64,000 nucleotides of DNA from Paenactinomyces guangxiensis (GCF_016055185.1 NZ_JAECVR010000011.1:62001-126000), one strand, 5' to 3'. Positions 26,440 to 34,648 are shown, counted from the stretch's first letter. Numbers and translations: made by a program. Notes: generated by a model from the letters alone, not told the origin.

Positions 26440-27777
26440 ATGTTGCAAAGAGCGAAGAAACAAAAATGGATAGGCTTTCTCCTGGTGCTTCTCTTATTGA
26501 TGGGAAGTACAACCACTACATTTCGGCAGTTTACGGGTTTCCCGGCAGAAGTTCGGCTGTTTCAGGGGCAATTGCAGAAACTCCATCTGATCATGCCCGT
26601 CTCAGCGACTGCAAGTGTTTCCAACCCTGACGTGATTCAAATTAATGGCTCCAATCAGCTTCAAGTTCCTGTGGATTTGCATCACCCCGTCACTCTGCTT
26701 TCTCATGCAACAGGTAAAACATTACTCACCCTCAAACTATTTGGAACCCTGCCCATTAAAAAAGTGAATGTCAGTGTATACCCCGATATAAAGGTGGTAC
26801 CGGGGGGACAGTCTATTGGAGTGAAATTAAAAACCTCCGGTGTATTAGTGGTGGGGCATCACTTAGTGCACGCGGAAAATGAAGACAAATCTCCCGCAGA
26901 AAAAGCGGATATCCGTGTAGGGGACTATTTGACCCGCATTAACGGTAAAGCGATTACACAGGTGAGTGATGTGGTTGAAGCTGTTGCAAAAGCGGGGAAA
27001 ACAAGACAACCGCTGCAAATGACCCTGCTCAGGGATGGCCGGGAAAAGCAAGTCACATTACACCCCTTGTTTGACAAAAGGGAAAACCTGTACCGGCTGG
27101 GCATATACATCCGTGATTCGGCTGCCGGTGTCGGCACTCTTACATTTTATGATCCTAAAGGAAAAGTGTATGGTGCATTGGGACATGTGATTTCTGATAT
27201 GGATACAGGTAAGCCGATTACGGTTGGGAAAGGGAAAATTATTCAATCCAATGTTACTTCCATTCAAAAAGGGGAGTCAGGTGAACCGGGCGAAAAGAGA
27301 GCCATTTTTTTGCAAGAAGATCAAGTACTGGGTAATATCACGAGAAACACTCCGTTTGGCATCTTTGGCAAGATGGAAAAAGTACCTGCCATGGAAACAC
27401 CAGCGCAACCGATTCCTGTAGCCTTAGCCGAACAAGTCAAAGAGGGCCCGGCCAAAATTTTAACGGTAGTGGAAGGTCAAAAAGTAGAAGCTTTCAATAT
27501 TCAAATCGTTCATGTCTTGCGCCAAAAATTTCCGGCAACCAAAGGTCTCATCATTAAAGTAACTGATTCGCGCCTCTTAGACAAAACAGGGGGGATTGTC
27601 CAGGGGATGAGCGGAAGCCCGATTATTCAAGATGGAAAATTAGTCGGCGCTGTTACTCATGTATTTGTTAATGATCCAACTTCAGGATATGGAACTTTTA
27701 TTGAATGGATGCTCCAGGATGCCGGAGTATTCCCATCAGCGGGACCCCTTAAGGGTTCCGCTTTTTTTGCTTTGTGA
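26440..27777 (+). CDS. spoIVB: SpoIVB serine peptidase
   Basis: 445 residues, the usual size. An N-terminal signal anchor (IGFLLVLLLLMG), a PDZ domain (about 130-210, with DIRVGDYLTRINGKAI), and an S55 catalytic domain with His249 in YGALGHVISD and Ser391 in QGMSGSPII. Made in the forespore, it crosses the inner membrane and cleaves SpoIVFA to start pro-sigma-K processing. SD AGGAGAG fits ATG 26440. The last codons double as the left arm and T tract of the terminator. Confidence 0.96.
   Translation: MLQRAKKQKWIGFLLVLLLLMGSTTTTFRQFTGFPAEVRLFQGQLQKLHLIMPVSATASVSNPDVIQINGSNQLQVPVDLHHPVTLLSHATGKTLLTLKLFGTLPIKKVNVSVYPDIKVVPGGQSIGVKLKTSGVLVVGHHLVHAENEDKSPAEKADIRVGDYLTRINGKAITQVSDVVEAVAKAGKTRQPLQMTLLRDGREKQVTLHPLFDKRENLYRLGIYIRDSAAGVGTLTFYDPKGKVYGALGHVISDMDTGKPITVGKGKIIQSNVTSIQKGESGEPGEKRAIFLQEDQVLGNITRNTPFGIFGKMEKVPAMETPAQPIPVALAEQVKEGPAKILTVVEGQKVEAFNIQIVHVLRQKFPATKGLIIKVTDSRLLDKTGGIVQGMSGSPIIQDGKLVGAVTHVFVNDPTSGYGTFIEWMLQDAGVFPSAGPLKGSAFFAL
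27739..27768 (+). terminator. Terminator inside the 3' end of spoIVB
   Basis: GCGGGACCC (27739-27747), loop CTTAA, GGGTTCCGC (27753-27761), then seven Ts. The whole structure lies before the stop codon and encodes the C-terminal residues SAGPLKGSAFF. Confidence 0.9.
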
Positions 27778-28577
27778 TGCAGAAATATTCTCAGATTCTT
27801 GAGATAAATATAAAGATAATAAGGAAATTTCATAGCAAAAGTCGAATGATAGGTTACAAAAAAAATCCACATAGAAAGGAATAATCTTAAAATATTATAT
27901 GATTATTTACATTTAAATAACAAAATATTATTTACAAATGATGAAATGTATAATAGAATTATTTCTATATAAATGTTAATCAGGCAGATAGATTGCTTTT
28001 GATTTCTTGAAAATATTAAAAAAACAATATATTTATTGGGATGATAGCTGGTTTTTGTAAAGCGGGAGGTACTGTTGCAGCAAATTCCGAATCCCTCATT
28101 GCAATTTTTGTTAATTGAAGGATGAAAATGGTCCGGGAAAAGATAGGTTGTAAGGACTTCTTCCACTGTGGACTGGATACCTGATTATTGAAAACGCTTA
28201 CTCTCCTGGCTTGAAGGGAAATGATGAAAATAAAAGAAAAATGAATAAAGGTTGCCAGCAGCAAAGACATTATATTCCCTCTTTTGGTAATTTTTGATGT
28301 TTATTTGTGGTGAAAGAAGGAAGATCTAAATGTTTGTCGAAAGGAAAACAAACAAGAAATGAGTCAACATCAACGATTTTTAATTAAAAAATGGTGTTGT
28401 TTTGATCACAAGCGGGAAATCAGAAGTTACCAACCGTCCTGTTGTAAACCCCATGAGAAAGGCAAAACTCAGTTATGTTTCCGAGCGGTATCAGATATGA
28501 TTCGGTCATCCTGAGGATTGTTGTGATTACCCGCAAAAATCAATAGGTTTCACATATGGGAAAAGGGAGGGTCTTCT
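27778..28577. other. 800-bp AT-rich gap upstream of spo0A
   Basis: No convincing gene. Open frames here are AT-rich artefacts. It holds a perfect Spo0A box (28335-28341), a cre-like TGAAAACGCTTACT (28189-28202, one mismatch) and a very short frame behind GGGAGG (TTG at about 28075, 15 codons) that I do not call. The region is long for a spo0A promoter region. Confidence 0.5.
28335..28341 (+). promoter_or_regulatory. Spo0A box upstream of spo0A
   Basis: TGTCGAA, the core 0A-box, lies 237 bases before the spo0A start within TTTGTCGAAAGG. Autoregulation of spo0A by phosphorylated Spo0A is established in B. subtilis. Confidence 0.5.
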
Positions 28578-29360
28578 TTGAATAAAATCCGAGTCGTTTT
28601 GGCCGATGATAATCGGGAATTCGCTGAATTGTTGCAAGAGCATCTTTCAAGTCAAGAAGATATGGAAGTGGTTGGAGTTGCCTATAATGGCGGAGAAGTG
28701 ATTGAAATGTTAAAACAAGAGGTGCCCGATGTTCTGGTATTGGATATAATTATGCCGCATTTGGACGGGCTGGGTGTACTTGAGCAAATCCAGGAAATGA
28801 ATATCCAACCTGTCCCCAAGATTGTGATGTTAACAGCTTTTGGCCAGGAAAATATCACACAGCGTGCGGTGGAATTGGGAGCTTCCTATTACATTTTAAA
28901 GCCGTTTGATATGGAGGTGCTCACTCACCGGATTCGGCAAATGAAAGGGCATGTGTCCACAGCGCCGCGAATAAAAGTGAGCAACAGCGGAACAGGACAG
29001 CGGACCCATAACCTCGATGCTAATATTACCAATGTAATTCACGAAATCGGGGTGCCTGCCCATATCAAAGGATATCTCTATCTGCGCGAGGCAATCACCA
29101 TGGTTTACAATGAGGTCGATCTGTTGGGGGCGATTACCAAAACGCTTTACCCAAGGATCGCCGAAAAATACAATACCACTCCCAGCCGTGTGGAAAGGGC
29201 GATTCGCCATGCCATCGAAGTAGCCTGGAGCCGGGGCAATATGGACTCCATTCGCAGCCTGTTTGGCTATACGATCAACGTGACCAAGGCGAAGCCCACC
29301 AATAGTGAGTTTATTGCCATGGTAGCGGATAAATTGAGGATTGAACACAAAGTGGGTTGA
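28578..29360 (+). CDS. spo0A: Sporulation transcription factor Spo0A
   Basis: 260 residues: a receiver domain with Asp10/Asp11, the phospho-acceptor Asp56 ([11 protein letters not shown]) and LKPF; a linker; and the C-terminal sigA-interacting DNA-binding domain with [21 protein letters not shown]. Master regulator of entry into sporulation, phosphorylated through the phosphorelay. TTG start after AAAGGGAGGG. Placed after spoIVB as in other Bacillales. Confidence 0.98.
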   Translation: MNKIRVVLADDNREFAELLQEHLSSQEDMEVVGVAYNGGEVIEMLKQEVPDVLVLDIIMPHLDGLGVLEQIQEMNIQPVPKIVMLTAFGQENITQRAVELGASYYILKPFDMEVLTHRIRQMKGHVSTAPRIKVSNSGTGQRTHNLDANITNVIHEIGVPAHIKGYLYLREAITMVYNEVDLLGAITKTLYPRIAEKYNTTPSRVERAIRHAIEVAWSRGNMDSIRSLFGYTINVTKAKPTNSEFIAMVADKLRIEHKVG

Positions 29361-29437
29361 CAAGAGCCGCATGAAAGAATTTAATTGACAGACAGTCAGT
29401 GAATATTTTTTTGGCCAATACATAAAACTGCTACTTT

Positions 29438-29478
29438 AACACCGTTTTTGCCTTTTTTTGGTAAATTCGGTGTTTTTT
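29438..29478 (+). terminator. Terminator of spo0A
   Basis: AACACCG (29438-29444) pairs with CGGTGTT (29468-29474), and the inside can zip further (GCC/GGT); six Ts follow. Confidence 0.8.
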
Positions 29479-29515
29479 ATAAAAAACCACAAGCTGCTTT
29501 GCGTACGATCAAGCA

Positions 29516-29554
29516 AAAAGGACGGAAGCTTCTGCGATTTGCTTCTGTCCTTTT
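29516..29554. terminator. Bidirectional terminator between spo0A and the peptide/regulator unit
   Basis: AAAAGGACGGAAGC (29516-29529) pairs with GCTTCTGTCCTTTT (29541-29554) with one mismatch. The A and T flanks let it stop transcripts from both sides; on the minus strand it closes the regulator-peptide unit. Confidence 0.8.
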
Positions 29555-29570
29555 AAGTTTGTACGGCAGA

Positions 29571-29640
29571 TGTTGTGTGTATCATCATCGTTTAAAATAA
29601 ATTTCTGCTTGTTTCCGAATTAAAGCTTTGGATATTTGAT
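29571..29640 (-). repeat. Decayed tandem copy of the regulator 3' end and peptide gene
   Basis: Read on the minus strand, this stretch aligns with 29674-29779: the intact copy has ATCAAATATTCCAAGCTG and TTTCGGAACAGG, here ATCAAATATCCAAAGC and TTCGGAAACAAG, then GCAGAAAT in both, and CGATGACGATACACA against CGATGATGATACACA. The remnant has lost about 35 bases including the SD and start codon, and its frame is broken. It indicates a former second regulator-peptide cassette or a local duplication. Confidence 0.6.
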
Positions 29641-29659
29641 GTGTGGTTTTGTTTGCTAA

Positions 29660-29728
29660 CTAGTCATCGGTGGGTTGTGTATCGTCATCGCCACGGAAAT
29701 GGATCAATGCCATTTCTGCGTCTAACAT
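29660..29728 (-). CDS. 22-residue peptide gene behind an HTH-TPR regulator (candidate signalling peptide)
   Basis: A minus-strand frame of 22 codons, start ATG 29728, stop TAG 29660. A perfect GGAGG stands 7 bases before the ATG, directly after the stop of the regulator gene (13 bases apart). The peptide begins MLDAEMALIHF and ends with acidic DDDTQPTDD. It has no hydrophobic secretion leader, unlike Phr, NprX or PapR, but a leaderless partner is known for streptococcal RopB. In RRNPP systems the peptide gene commonly lies just downstream of its receptor, as here. Role inferred; the coding call rests on SD, spacing and context. Confidence 0.6.
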   Translation of the reverse strand: MLDAEMALIHFRGDDDTQPTDD

Positions 29729-29740
29729 AGAAAGACCTCC

Positions 29741-30994
29741 TTAAATTCCTGTTCCGAAATACAGCTTGGAATATTTGATATAATTAGTTTCGTCTCCTAG
29801 CAAGAGCGATGCTTGCGACAATCCGCGGAGAGCCTCTAAGTTGGTTTTATCATCTGAGTCAAGCTCATATACATTCTTAAATGTGGACAGCGCCTTCTCA
29901 TACTTGCACTCAGATAGAAAACATTTTGCTACATAAAGTAATGCCTTTGAGTATTTTAACATATCATTTTCGATTTTCACAATATTTAATGCCTTTCGCA
30001 ATGTTTTGTGTGATAGCTGAAAATCCTTCTTTTCAAAATAAACAATGCCAAGCTTGAGATAAGCATCCTGAATTAAGAACTGCCTGCGAGAGATTTTATC
30101 TTTAAGGGCAATTCCGGCGTTGAGGCATTTCTCCGCTTGATGAAGTTTTCCGCTTTCCCTGTAGATTTCTCCCAGTGTGATGTATAACTCCAGTTGGCGT
30201 GGATAGTTGTAATTGACCCTGGCCAGTTCAAGCCCTTTTATTGCACAAGAGGCTGCTTCATCGTATAATTTAATTTCACGTTTCAGTTTCGCTTGCAGAT
30301 CATAGATACCTATGACGGCATCAATGTTTATATCAAAAGAATTAACCTTAATCTCCTCAAGAGTTTTTAACGCTTTCTCGGCTCTGCCCAGACCCCGTAA
30401 ATAAATCGCCTTATTGGTCAGAAGATTGATGTAATAGTATTGTCGCTCACCATTCAGGTCGAAGCTGTTTATTCCATCCTCAACATAATGTAAAGCTTTT
30501 TCATTATTTCCTTGATTAAATTCGATGACAGAAAGGTGATTAAGGCATAAAGGCTTTAAGTTTGTCCGCTCGTGATCAACAGATTTTTCTAACACCCGCA
30601 ATGCCTTATTAAAAAAGTCAGCCGCCCGGTCATATTGACCTGTCTTGTAGTAACATCGGCCTTTTAAAAAGTCGACTACAGGACGATTATATTCTGCCGG
30701 AAATTTGGATAATTCGCTCAATGTCTTCCGTGGCTCAGAATTAATCCTGTTTTCAAGGATGATTAGTTCAAGTTCTTGATCTTCCGCCTGTTCCTTCTCC
30801 TTTTTGGACAGATCGGTTAAGTTAATATCCAGTTTGCGTAAGATATATCTTACTTTTACCGGATTATGTGTTAAACCTCTTTCAATCATGGATAGTGTGG
30901 TTCGGGGAATATAATCGTCACACAGATCGTCCAGCGTCATTCCCCGGTCTTTGCGTACCTTGCGAATTAATTCGCCAACCTTTTTAAAATCCAA
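29741..30994 (-). CDS. XRE-type HTH regulator with TPR repeats (RRNPP-like, NprR/PlcR type)
   Basis: 417 residues. The N-terminal HTH (about 1-60: KVGELIRKVRKDRGMTLDDL, then RTTLSMIERGLTHNPV) is followed by about eight TPR-like helix pairs up to the C-terminus, for example YKTGQYDRAADFFNKALRVL, FNQGNNEKALHYVEDGI and ECKYEKALSTFKNVYEL. This is the layout of peptide-responsive regulators of the RRNPP group. TTG start behind GGGAGGG. A 22-codon peptide gene follows at once on the same strand. Target genes unknown; the divergent small genes upstream and spo0A downstream are neighbours. Related architectures without peptides also exist. Confidence 0.8.
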   Translation of the reverse strand: MDFKKVGELIRKVRKDRGMTLDDLCDDYIPRTTLSMIERGLTHNPVKVRYILRKLDINLTDLSKKEKEQAEDQELELIILENRINSEPRKTLSELSKFPAEYNRPVVDFLKGRCYYKTGQYDRAADFFNKALRVLEKSVDHERTNLKPLCLNHLSVIEFNQGNNEKALHYVEDGINSFDLNGERQYYYINLLTNKAIYLRGLGRAEKALKTLEEIKVNSFDINIDAVIGIYDLQAKLKREIKLYDEAASCAIKGLELARVNYNYPRQLELYITLGEIYRESGKLHQAEKCLNAGIALKDKISRRQFLIQDAYLKLGIVYFEKKDFQLSHKTLRKALNIVKIENDMLKYSKALLYVAKCFLSECKYEKALSTFKNVYELDSDDKTNLEALRGLSQASLLLGDETNYIKYSKLYFGTGI

Positions 30995-31232
30995 TTGTAC
31001 ATCCCTCCCGTACTTACACTTCCATTTTTTCGACTAGTAGCCCTTTTATTTCTGAAAAATACAGAAATTATCGTTGAATCAGTTAATTGTAAGGGTTTTC
31101 AAAATGTTGATTACAGTAAACAAAAAAATATTAATTTAATCTTTGTAATTGATTGAATTATATTTTAACATTTTTTTATACTGTAATTAAGCTGAGATAT
31201 TCAAAAATTAAAGAAAAAAAGGGCTGTTAGCG

Positions 31233-31409
31233 ATGGTTATACCGTTCATTTCGAGGGGGAGGCGAAGAGTAAGACTGTCTGATGATCTGACAAATTCCTT
31301 CTTTATATTTTTAAAAACATTAAATGGCAAACCCATCATATTTCGTTTTGTCGATGTACAAATCAAAAAAAGAGAACCAGGAAATAATCGTTTCGGGAAG
31401 GAGTGTTGA
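31233..31409 (+). CDS. Hypothetical 58-residue basic protein
   Basis: A short frame (ATG 31233, TGA 31407-31409) with AAAGGG 9 bases upstream and natural codon use. The N-terminus is basic (SRGRRRVRLSDDL) and the middle is beta-like (KPIIFRFVDVQIKKREPG). It precedes the 84-residue gene by 28 bases, so the two may form a unit divergent from the TPR regulator and under its control. No family recognised. Confidence 0.45.
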   Translation: MVIPFISRGRRRVRLSDDLTNSFFIFLKTLNGKPIIFRFVDVQIKKREPGNNRFGKEC

Positions 31410-31437
31410 CTAGTTTAATAGAAAGGGGAGGATTATT

Positions 31438-31692
31438 TTGGCACGAGAAGGCGCGATCAACTGTTTAACAGAATCTCAAGTGATCAGTTATGTTGTCTAT
31501 GTAATGGCTAAAATGGGTTATTCCCGGAAAAATATCGCGGAAGTAGTACAGGAACTTAATCACACTTTTGATATCAAGTCTGATGATTTTATCTATAAGG
31601 CAAGTCTCATCGTAGGCCAGGAAGACCGTAAAAAGTTACTGCCGACTATTCGCAGTGATAAAGACAATAATAGCAGTAATAAAGTTACGTAA
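31438..31692 (+). CDS. Hypothetical 84-residue protein
   Basis: Not recognised. TTG start at 31438 behind GGGGAGG. Predicted mostly helical: LTESQVISYVVYVMAKMGYS is a possible amphipathic or HTH-like start, followed by KNIAEVVQELNHTF and a hydrophilic tail ending in DNNSSNKVT. No membrane helix or signal peptide is clear. It has its own downstream terminator. The 440 bases between it and the divergent TPR regulator are AT-rich and hold the 58-codon gene. Confidence 0.6.
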   Translation: MAREGAINCLTESQVISYVVYVMAKMGYSRKNIAEVVQELNHTFDIKSDDFIYKASLIVGQEDRKKLLPTIRSDKDNNSSNKVT

Positions 31693-31803
31693 GGCTATAT
31701 TATAAAAATGATACCAGATCGTTGAGTGGAGAGTTTATGGATAGATTGTAAGGCACTCTAAGAAAAATGTTGTCATAAAAGTAGCTTAAATGAAGCCAAA
31801 TCG

Positions 31804-31849
31804 TGTCGGACGAGCAGGGGATAACCCTTTCGCAAGTCCGACATTTTTT
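31804..31849 (+). terminator. Terminator after the 84-residue gene
   Basis: TGTCGGAC (31804-31811) pairs perfectly with GTCCGACA (31836-31843), then TTTTTT. The following 31850-32173 is AT-rich with no gene that I can support. Confidence 0.8.
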
Positions 31850-32173
31850 GTGAATCCAAAAACAGTTGTAGCGCTGTCCATTTTCTTTAAGTTCATTTTT
31901 CTTCTATTTCCCGGACTTCCCTGGTCGTCGCCGGTTATTTTAAAAAGCTCATTCACTTCACAATATATAAAAGAGCTTACCGGGATTTTAATGATGTTTT
32001 TGACTTGAATAATAATAGAAAATACGTTAAATTCTTAATATGACTATAGACATAGAAATTGGAATCAGTTTTGATTTTATTTATGATCTTCATCGGATTT
32101 GCTGAGTTTAAGAATCTTGTCTATACTTTAGTAAGAAATGACTTATCTTATAAATATACAGGGGAGTAATTAA

Positions 32174-32803
32174 ATGATGCATGGTTCTCATGGAGAACGT
32201 CAGTTACAGCGTATGTTTGGAAGTGAAAAACGGGCTGCTGCTTTTTATGAAAATCAAATGTTAGATCATTTAAGCCCTTTAATGCAGACATTTATTGCAA
32301 AGCAGGAAATGATGTTTGTCGCGACTGCTGACAGCCAGGGAAATTGTGACATGTCTTTTCGTGCAGGTTTACCCGGTTTTATTCATGTCGTTGATACAAA
32401 GACGCTGATATATCCCGAATACCGCGGAAACGGAGTTTATGCAAGTCTTGGAAATATCTACGAAAATCCACATATTGGCTTATTATTTGTAGACTTTTTT
32501 GAACACAAAATCGGACTGCATGTAAATGGCGGGGCATCAATTATTGAGAATGAGGGACTCCATATGTGCCCGGGAGTGCCTGAGCAAGTTGCGATGTATC
32601 TGCAAGAAAAAGAGGGTGGGAAAGCGGAAAGATGGGTTCTTGTTAAGGTAGATGAAGCTTACATCCATTGTTCCAAACACATCCCCTTGTTAAGAAAGAT
32701 CGATGGCGAAGTAGATTGGGGCACGGATGACGAAAAACAAAAAGGCGGGGATTTCTTTAAGGCTAAATCATATAAACAACGATGTTATAGACCGACTCCC
32801 TAG
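32174..32803 (+). CDS. Pyridoxamine 5'-phosphate oxidase-like flavin protein
   Basis: 209 residues. The split-barrel FMN-binding fold is suggested by FIAKQEMMFVATADSQGNCDMSFRAG (about 50-75), the typical opening of PNPOx-like proteins, and by the later HIGLLFVDFFEHKIGLHVNG. Many such proteins are general F420/FMN reductases of unknown substrate; it does not look like PdxH itself. ATG behind GGGGAGT. Its last codons form the left arm of the terminator. Confidence 0.75.
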   Translation: MMHGSHGERQLQRMFGSEKRAAAFYENQMLDHLSPLMQTFIAKQEMMFVATADSQGNCDMSFRAGLPGFIHVVDTKTLIYPEYRGNGVYASLGNIYENPHIGLLFVDFFEHKIGLHVNGGASIIENEGLHMCPGVPEQVAMYLQEKEGGKAERWVLVKVDEAYIHCSKHIPLLRKIDGEVDWGTDDEKQKGGDFFKAKSYKQRCYRPTP

Positions 32804-32818
32804 TGTTGAGGGAGTCGG
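32792..32818 (+). terminator. Hairpin overlapping the PNPOx-like stop codon
   Basis: CCGACTCCC (32792-32800) and GGGAGTCGG (32810-32818) are a perfect 9-bp stem; the stop codon is in the loop. Only a short T stretch (TTTTGTT) follows. Confidence 0.6.
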
Positions 32819-32887
32819 CGCTTTTGTTCGCGTATTTCCCGCCTGTAAAATCTATGTCCGTAAGATGAGGAAGATATCAAACTTTGT

Positions 32888-33127
32888 TTAATTGATTTTT
32901 ACCAGTTCTTTGCGATGGAGGAGCAACCGGTGCTCCTTTCTGGCTTCGGTGGTCTCTTTAAAAAAATGTCCTGCTTCCTCATAATTGCCAGTGCGCATTG
33001 CTTGCCGGTATGCTTTTTCTAACGGAGCTACCACTTCGCTGTGGTATATATTTGCCTTAGAAGTGAAACGCGGTTTTGGGGGACGATTCGCTTTTTTTTC
33101 ACGATGGCTTCTTTTCTTCTTAGCCAT
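32888..33127 (-). CDS. Hypothetical small basic protein
   Basis: 79 residues, very rich in Lys/Arg at the start (MAKKKRSHREKKANRPPKPRF) and helical later (APLEKAYRQAMRTGNYEEAGHFFKET). GGAGG lies 10 bases before the ATG. It could bind nucleic acid or be a spore-associated basic protein, but no family is recognised. Downstream of the superoxide dismutase gene on the same strand, 55 bases away, so probably co-transcribed. Confidence 0.55.
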   Translation of the reverse strand: MAKKKRSHREKKANRPPKPRFTSKANIYHSEVVAPLEKAYRQAMRTGNYEEAGHFFKETTEARKEHRLLLHRKELVKIN

Positions 33128-33182
33128 AGGATCTTAAACCTCCATAATCATGTGAAAATGGTGAAGATGAGGTGAGCCCGGA

Positions 33183-34169
33183 TTAATATGGTTTCCATAT
33201 CACCTGGCGGGCCATTTTCCATCTTCTGTCCACTTCGGGCCAATTAACCAAGTTCCACCAGGCCTCAATATACGCTTTTCTATTATTGGGGTATTTTAAA
33301 TAGTAAGCATGTTCCCATACATCTAAAGGAAGAAGCGGAATCACATCCCATTGCGATAAATTTTGATGTTTTTCAGCTTGCAAAATTTCCAGGCGATGAG
33401 CGCGCGGGCTCCAGACCAGAATCGCCCAGCCGCCCCCTTCCACTTTTTCCGCAGCAGCTGAAAAATGTTTTTTAAACGCATCATAACTGCCGAAATCGCG
33501 TTCAATTTGGCGGAGTAAAGGGCCGGTTGGCTCCCCGCCTCCTTGCGGGCTCATTATTTCCCAAAAAATAGTGTGGAGATAGTGTCCGGCGCCGTTAAAA
33601 GCTGCTTCTCTTTCCCAATGTTTAATCAGATCAAAGTTTCCGGTCCGACGGGCCTGCTCCATCATTTTTTCTGCTTTATTCAGCCCATCCACATAACTTT
33701 TATGATGTTCATCATGATGAAGATGCATAGTCTTCTCATCAATATACGGTTCTAAGGCATTGTAAGGATAGGGAAGCGGGGGTAATTTGTGCTTGCCGAT
33801 CGGAACGCGCGGTTCACCCATCCGTTCGTTTAACGGAACAGATTTTTCCGGCCCGGTTTCTTGTGAAATGGTCAATGAAGGAGCGGACTGCACGGGAGCA
33901 ACCAGTGTGTTTAGCCAGCGTAAAACTTGTTTTTGTGAATGTACGACCCTGTTTAACCAGTTGTACAGGGAGACGGGGTCCATATACGAAGATGTGGCAG
34001 CTTGTTCAACTTGTTGAAGTTGGCAGTCAAGACGTCTCAGCGCAGTCGCGATTTCCTTGTCCCCCAGTTCCTGGTGCTGCTTTTGGATCCACTCCCGGCA
34101 TAAACGGGTGGTAGAGAGTAAAGGTTGTTTTAACGTATGAAAAAACCAGGTTTGACTTGGATGGTACAC
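33183..34169 (-). CDS. Fe/Mn superoxide dismutase with N-terminal extension (SodF-like)
   Basis: 328 residues against about 200 for a normal SodA. The last ~200 residues are a complete Fe/Mn dismutase with metal ligands His151 (LHHDEHHKSYV), His199 (GHYLHTIFWE), Asp283 and His287 (DVWEHAYYLKYPNNR). The first ~125 residues are a separate helical, Gln-rich domain (LQQVEQAATSSYMDPVSLYNW) and a linker. B. subtilis has a similar extended SOD. Detoxifies superoxide; the extension may localize it, perhaps to spore or envelope. No signal peptide is clear. Confidence 0.9.
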   Translation of the reverse strand: MYHPSQTWFFHTLKQPLLSTTRLCREWIQKQHQELGDKEIATALRRLDCQLQQVEQAATSSYMDPVSLYNWLNRVVHSQKQVLRWLNTLVAPVQSAPSLTISQETGPEKSVPLNERMGEPRVPIGKHKLPPLPYPYNALEPYIDEKTMHLHHDEHHKSYVDGLNKAEKMMEQARRTGNFDLIKHWEREAAFNGAGHYLHTIFWEIMSPQGGGEPTGPLLRQIERDFGSYDAFKKHFSAAAEKVEGGGWAILVWSPRAHRLEILQAEKHQNLSQWDVIPLLPLDVWEHAYYLKYPNNRKAYIEAWWNLVNWPEVDRRWKMARQVIWKPY

Positions 34170-34284
34170 GGTGTTCCCCCCTGTGGCTTTATCATCACAT
34201 CTAGGATATGTGCCTACAGATCAGGGAGTGACAAACAGCTGAAAAAGAGTTTTATACATCTTCTCCCTGGACCACACAATTTCA

Positions 34285-34328
34285 CAAAAAAAGCCAGTAA
34301 CCAAACTTGAGCGTCTGGAAACTGGCTT
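34285..34328 (-). terminator. Terminator of the DUF2627 gene
   Basis: On the minus strand, AAGCCAGT pairs with ACTGGCTT (34321-34328 with 34291-34298) and a run of Ts follows (plus-strand As from 34285). Confidence 0.75.
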
Positions 34329-34363
34329 GTTCATTTCATTTGGAAATACTGGTGTATGGATGG

Positions 34364-34648
34364 TTAAAAGCCGGGTTTGCGTACTTTATCAGGGTCTTCT
34401 TTTTTTCCGAGCAGTCGGGGTTGAATTTTATTGCGTTTCTTGTCACGGTGAAAGATAAAACCGCCAATGATCGAAAGCCCGAGCAAAAACAGGACCAGTG
34501 CGCCGAGAAAGGATAACAGGGCAAACCCCTGGCCGGCCAAATAATCAAACAGGATGTCTCGCATAACGGTCCAGCCATAGATAGCGAGAATTCCCGGGAT
34601 ACACATAATAATGATGGCAAATATGCGTTGATAAATGATTTTCATCAT
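34364..34648 (-). CDS. DUF2627 membrane protein (YqzF-like)
   Basis: 94 residues, two to three membrane helices (IFAIIIMCIPGILAIYGWTVM and FALLSFLGALVLFLLGLSIIGGFIF) and a basic C-terminal tail (RDKKRNKIQPRLLGKKEDP). B. subtilis yqzF also lies next to bkdR, which supports the call. Function unknown. Divergent from bkdR. Confidence 0.8.
   Translation of the reverse strand: MMKIIYQRIFAIIIMCIPGILAIYGWTVMRDILFDYLAGQGFALLSFLGALVLFLLGLSIIGGFIFHRDKKRNKIQPRLLGKKEDPDKVRKPGF

Noticed and set aside
27903-28166. 87-codon minus-strand frame between spoIVB and spo0A
   Set aside because: AT-rich composition artefact, no SD, low-complexity protein.
28075-28180. Two very short frames (15 and 20 codons) with SD-like sequences upstream of spo0A
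   Set aside because: Such short frames with purine-rich lead-ins are expected by chance in AT-rich DNA, and nothing else supports them.
28189-28202. cre-like TGAAAACGCTTACT upstream of spo0A
   Set aside because: One mismatch at a key position and far (375 bases) from the start; kept only as a remark.
31790-32008. 72-codon plus-strand frame after the 84-residue gene
   Set aside because: No SD, and its first part is a perfect terminator stem with T tract.
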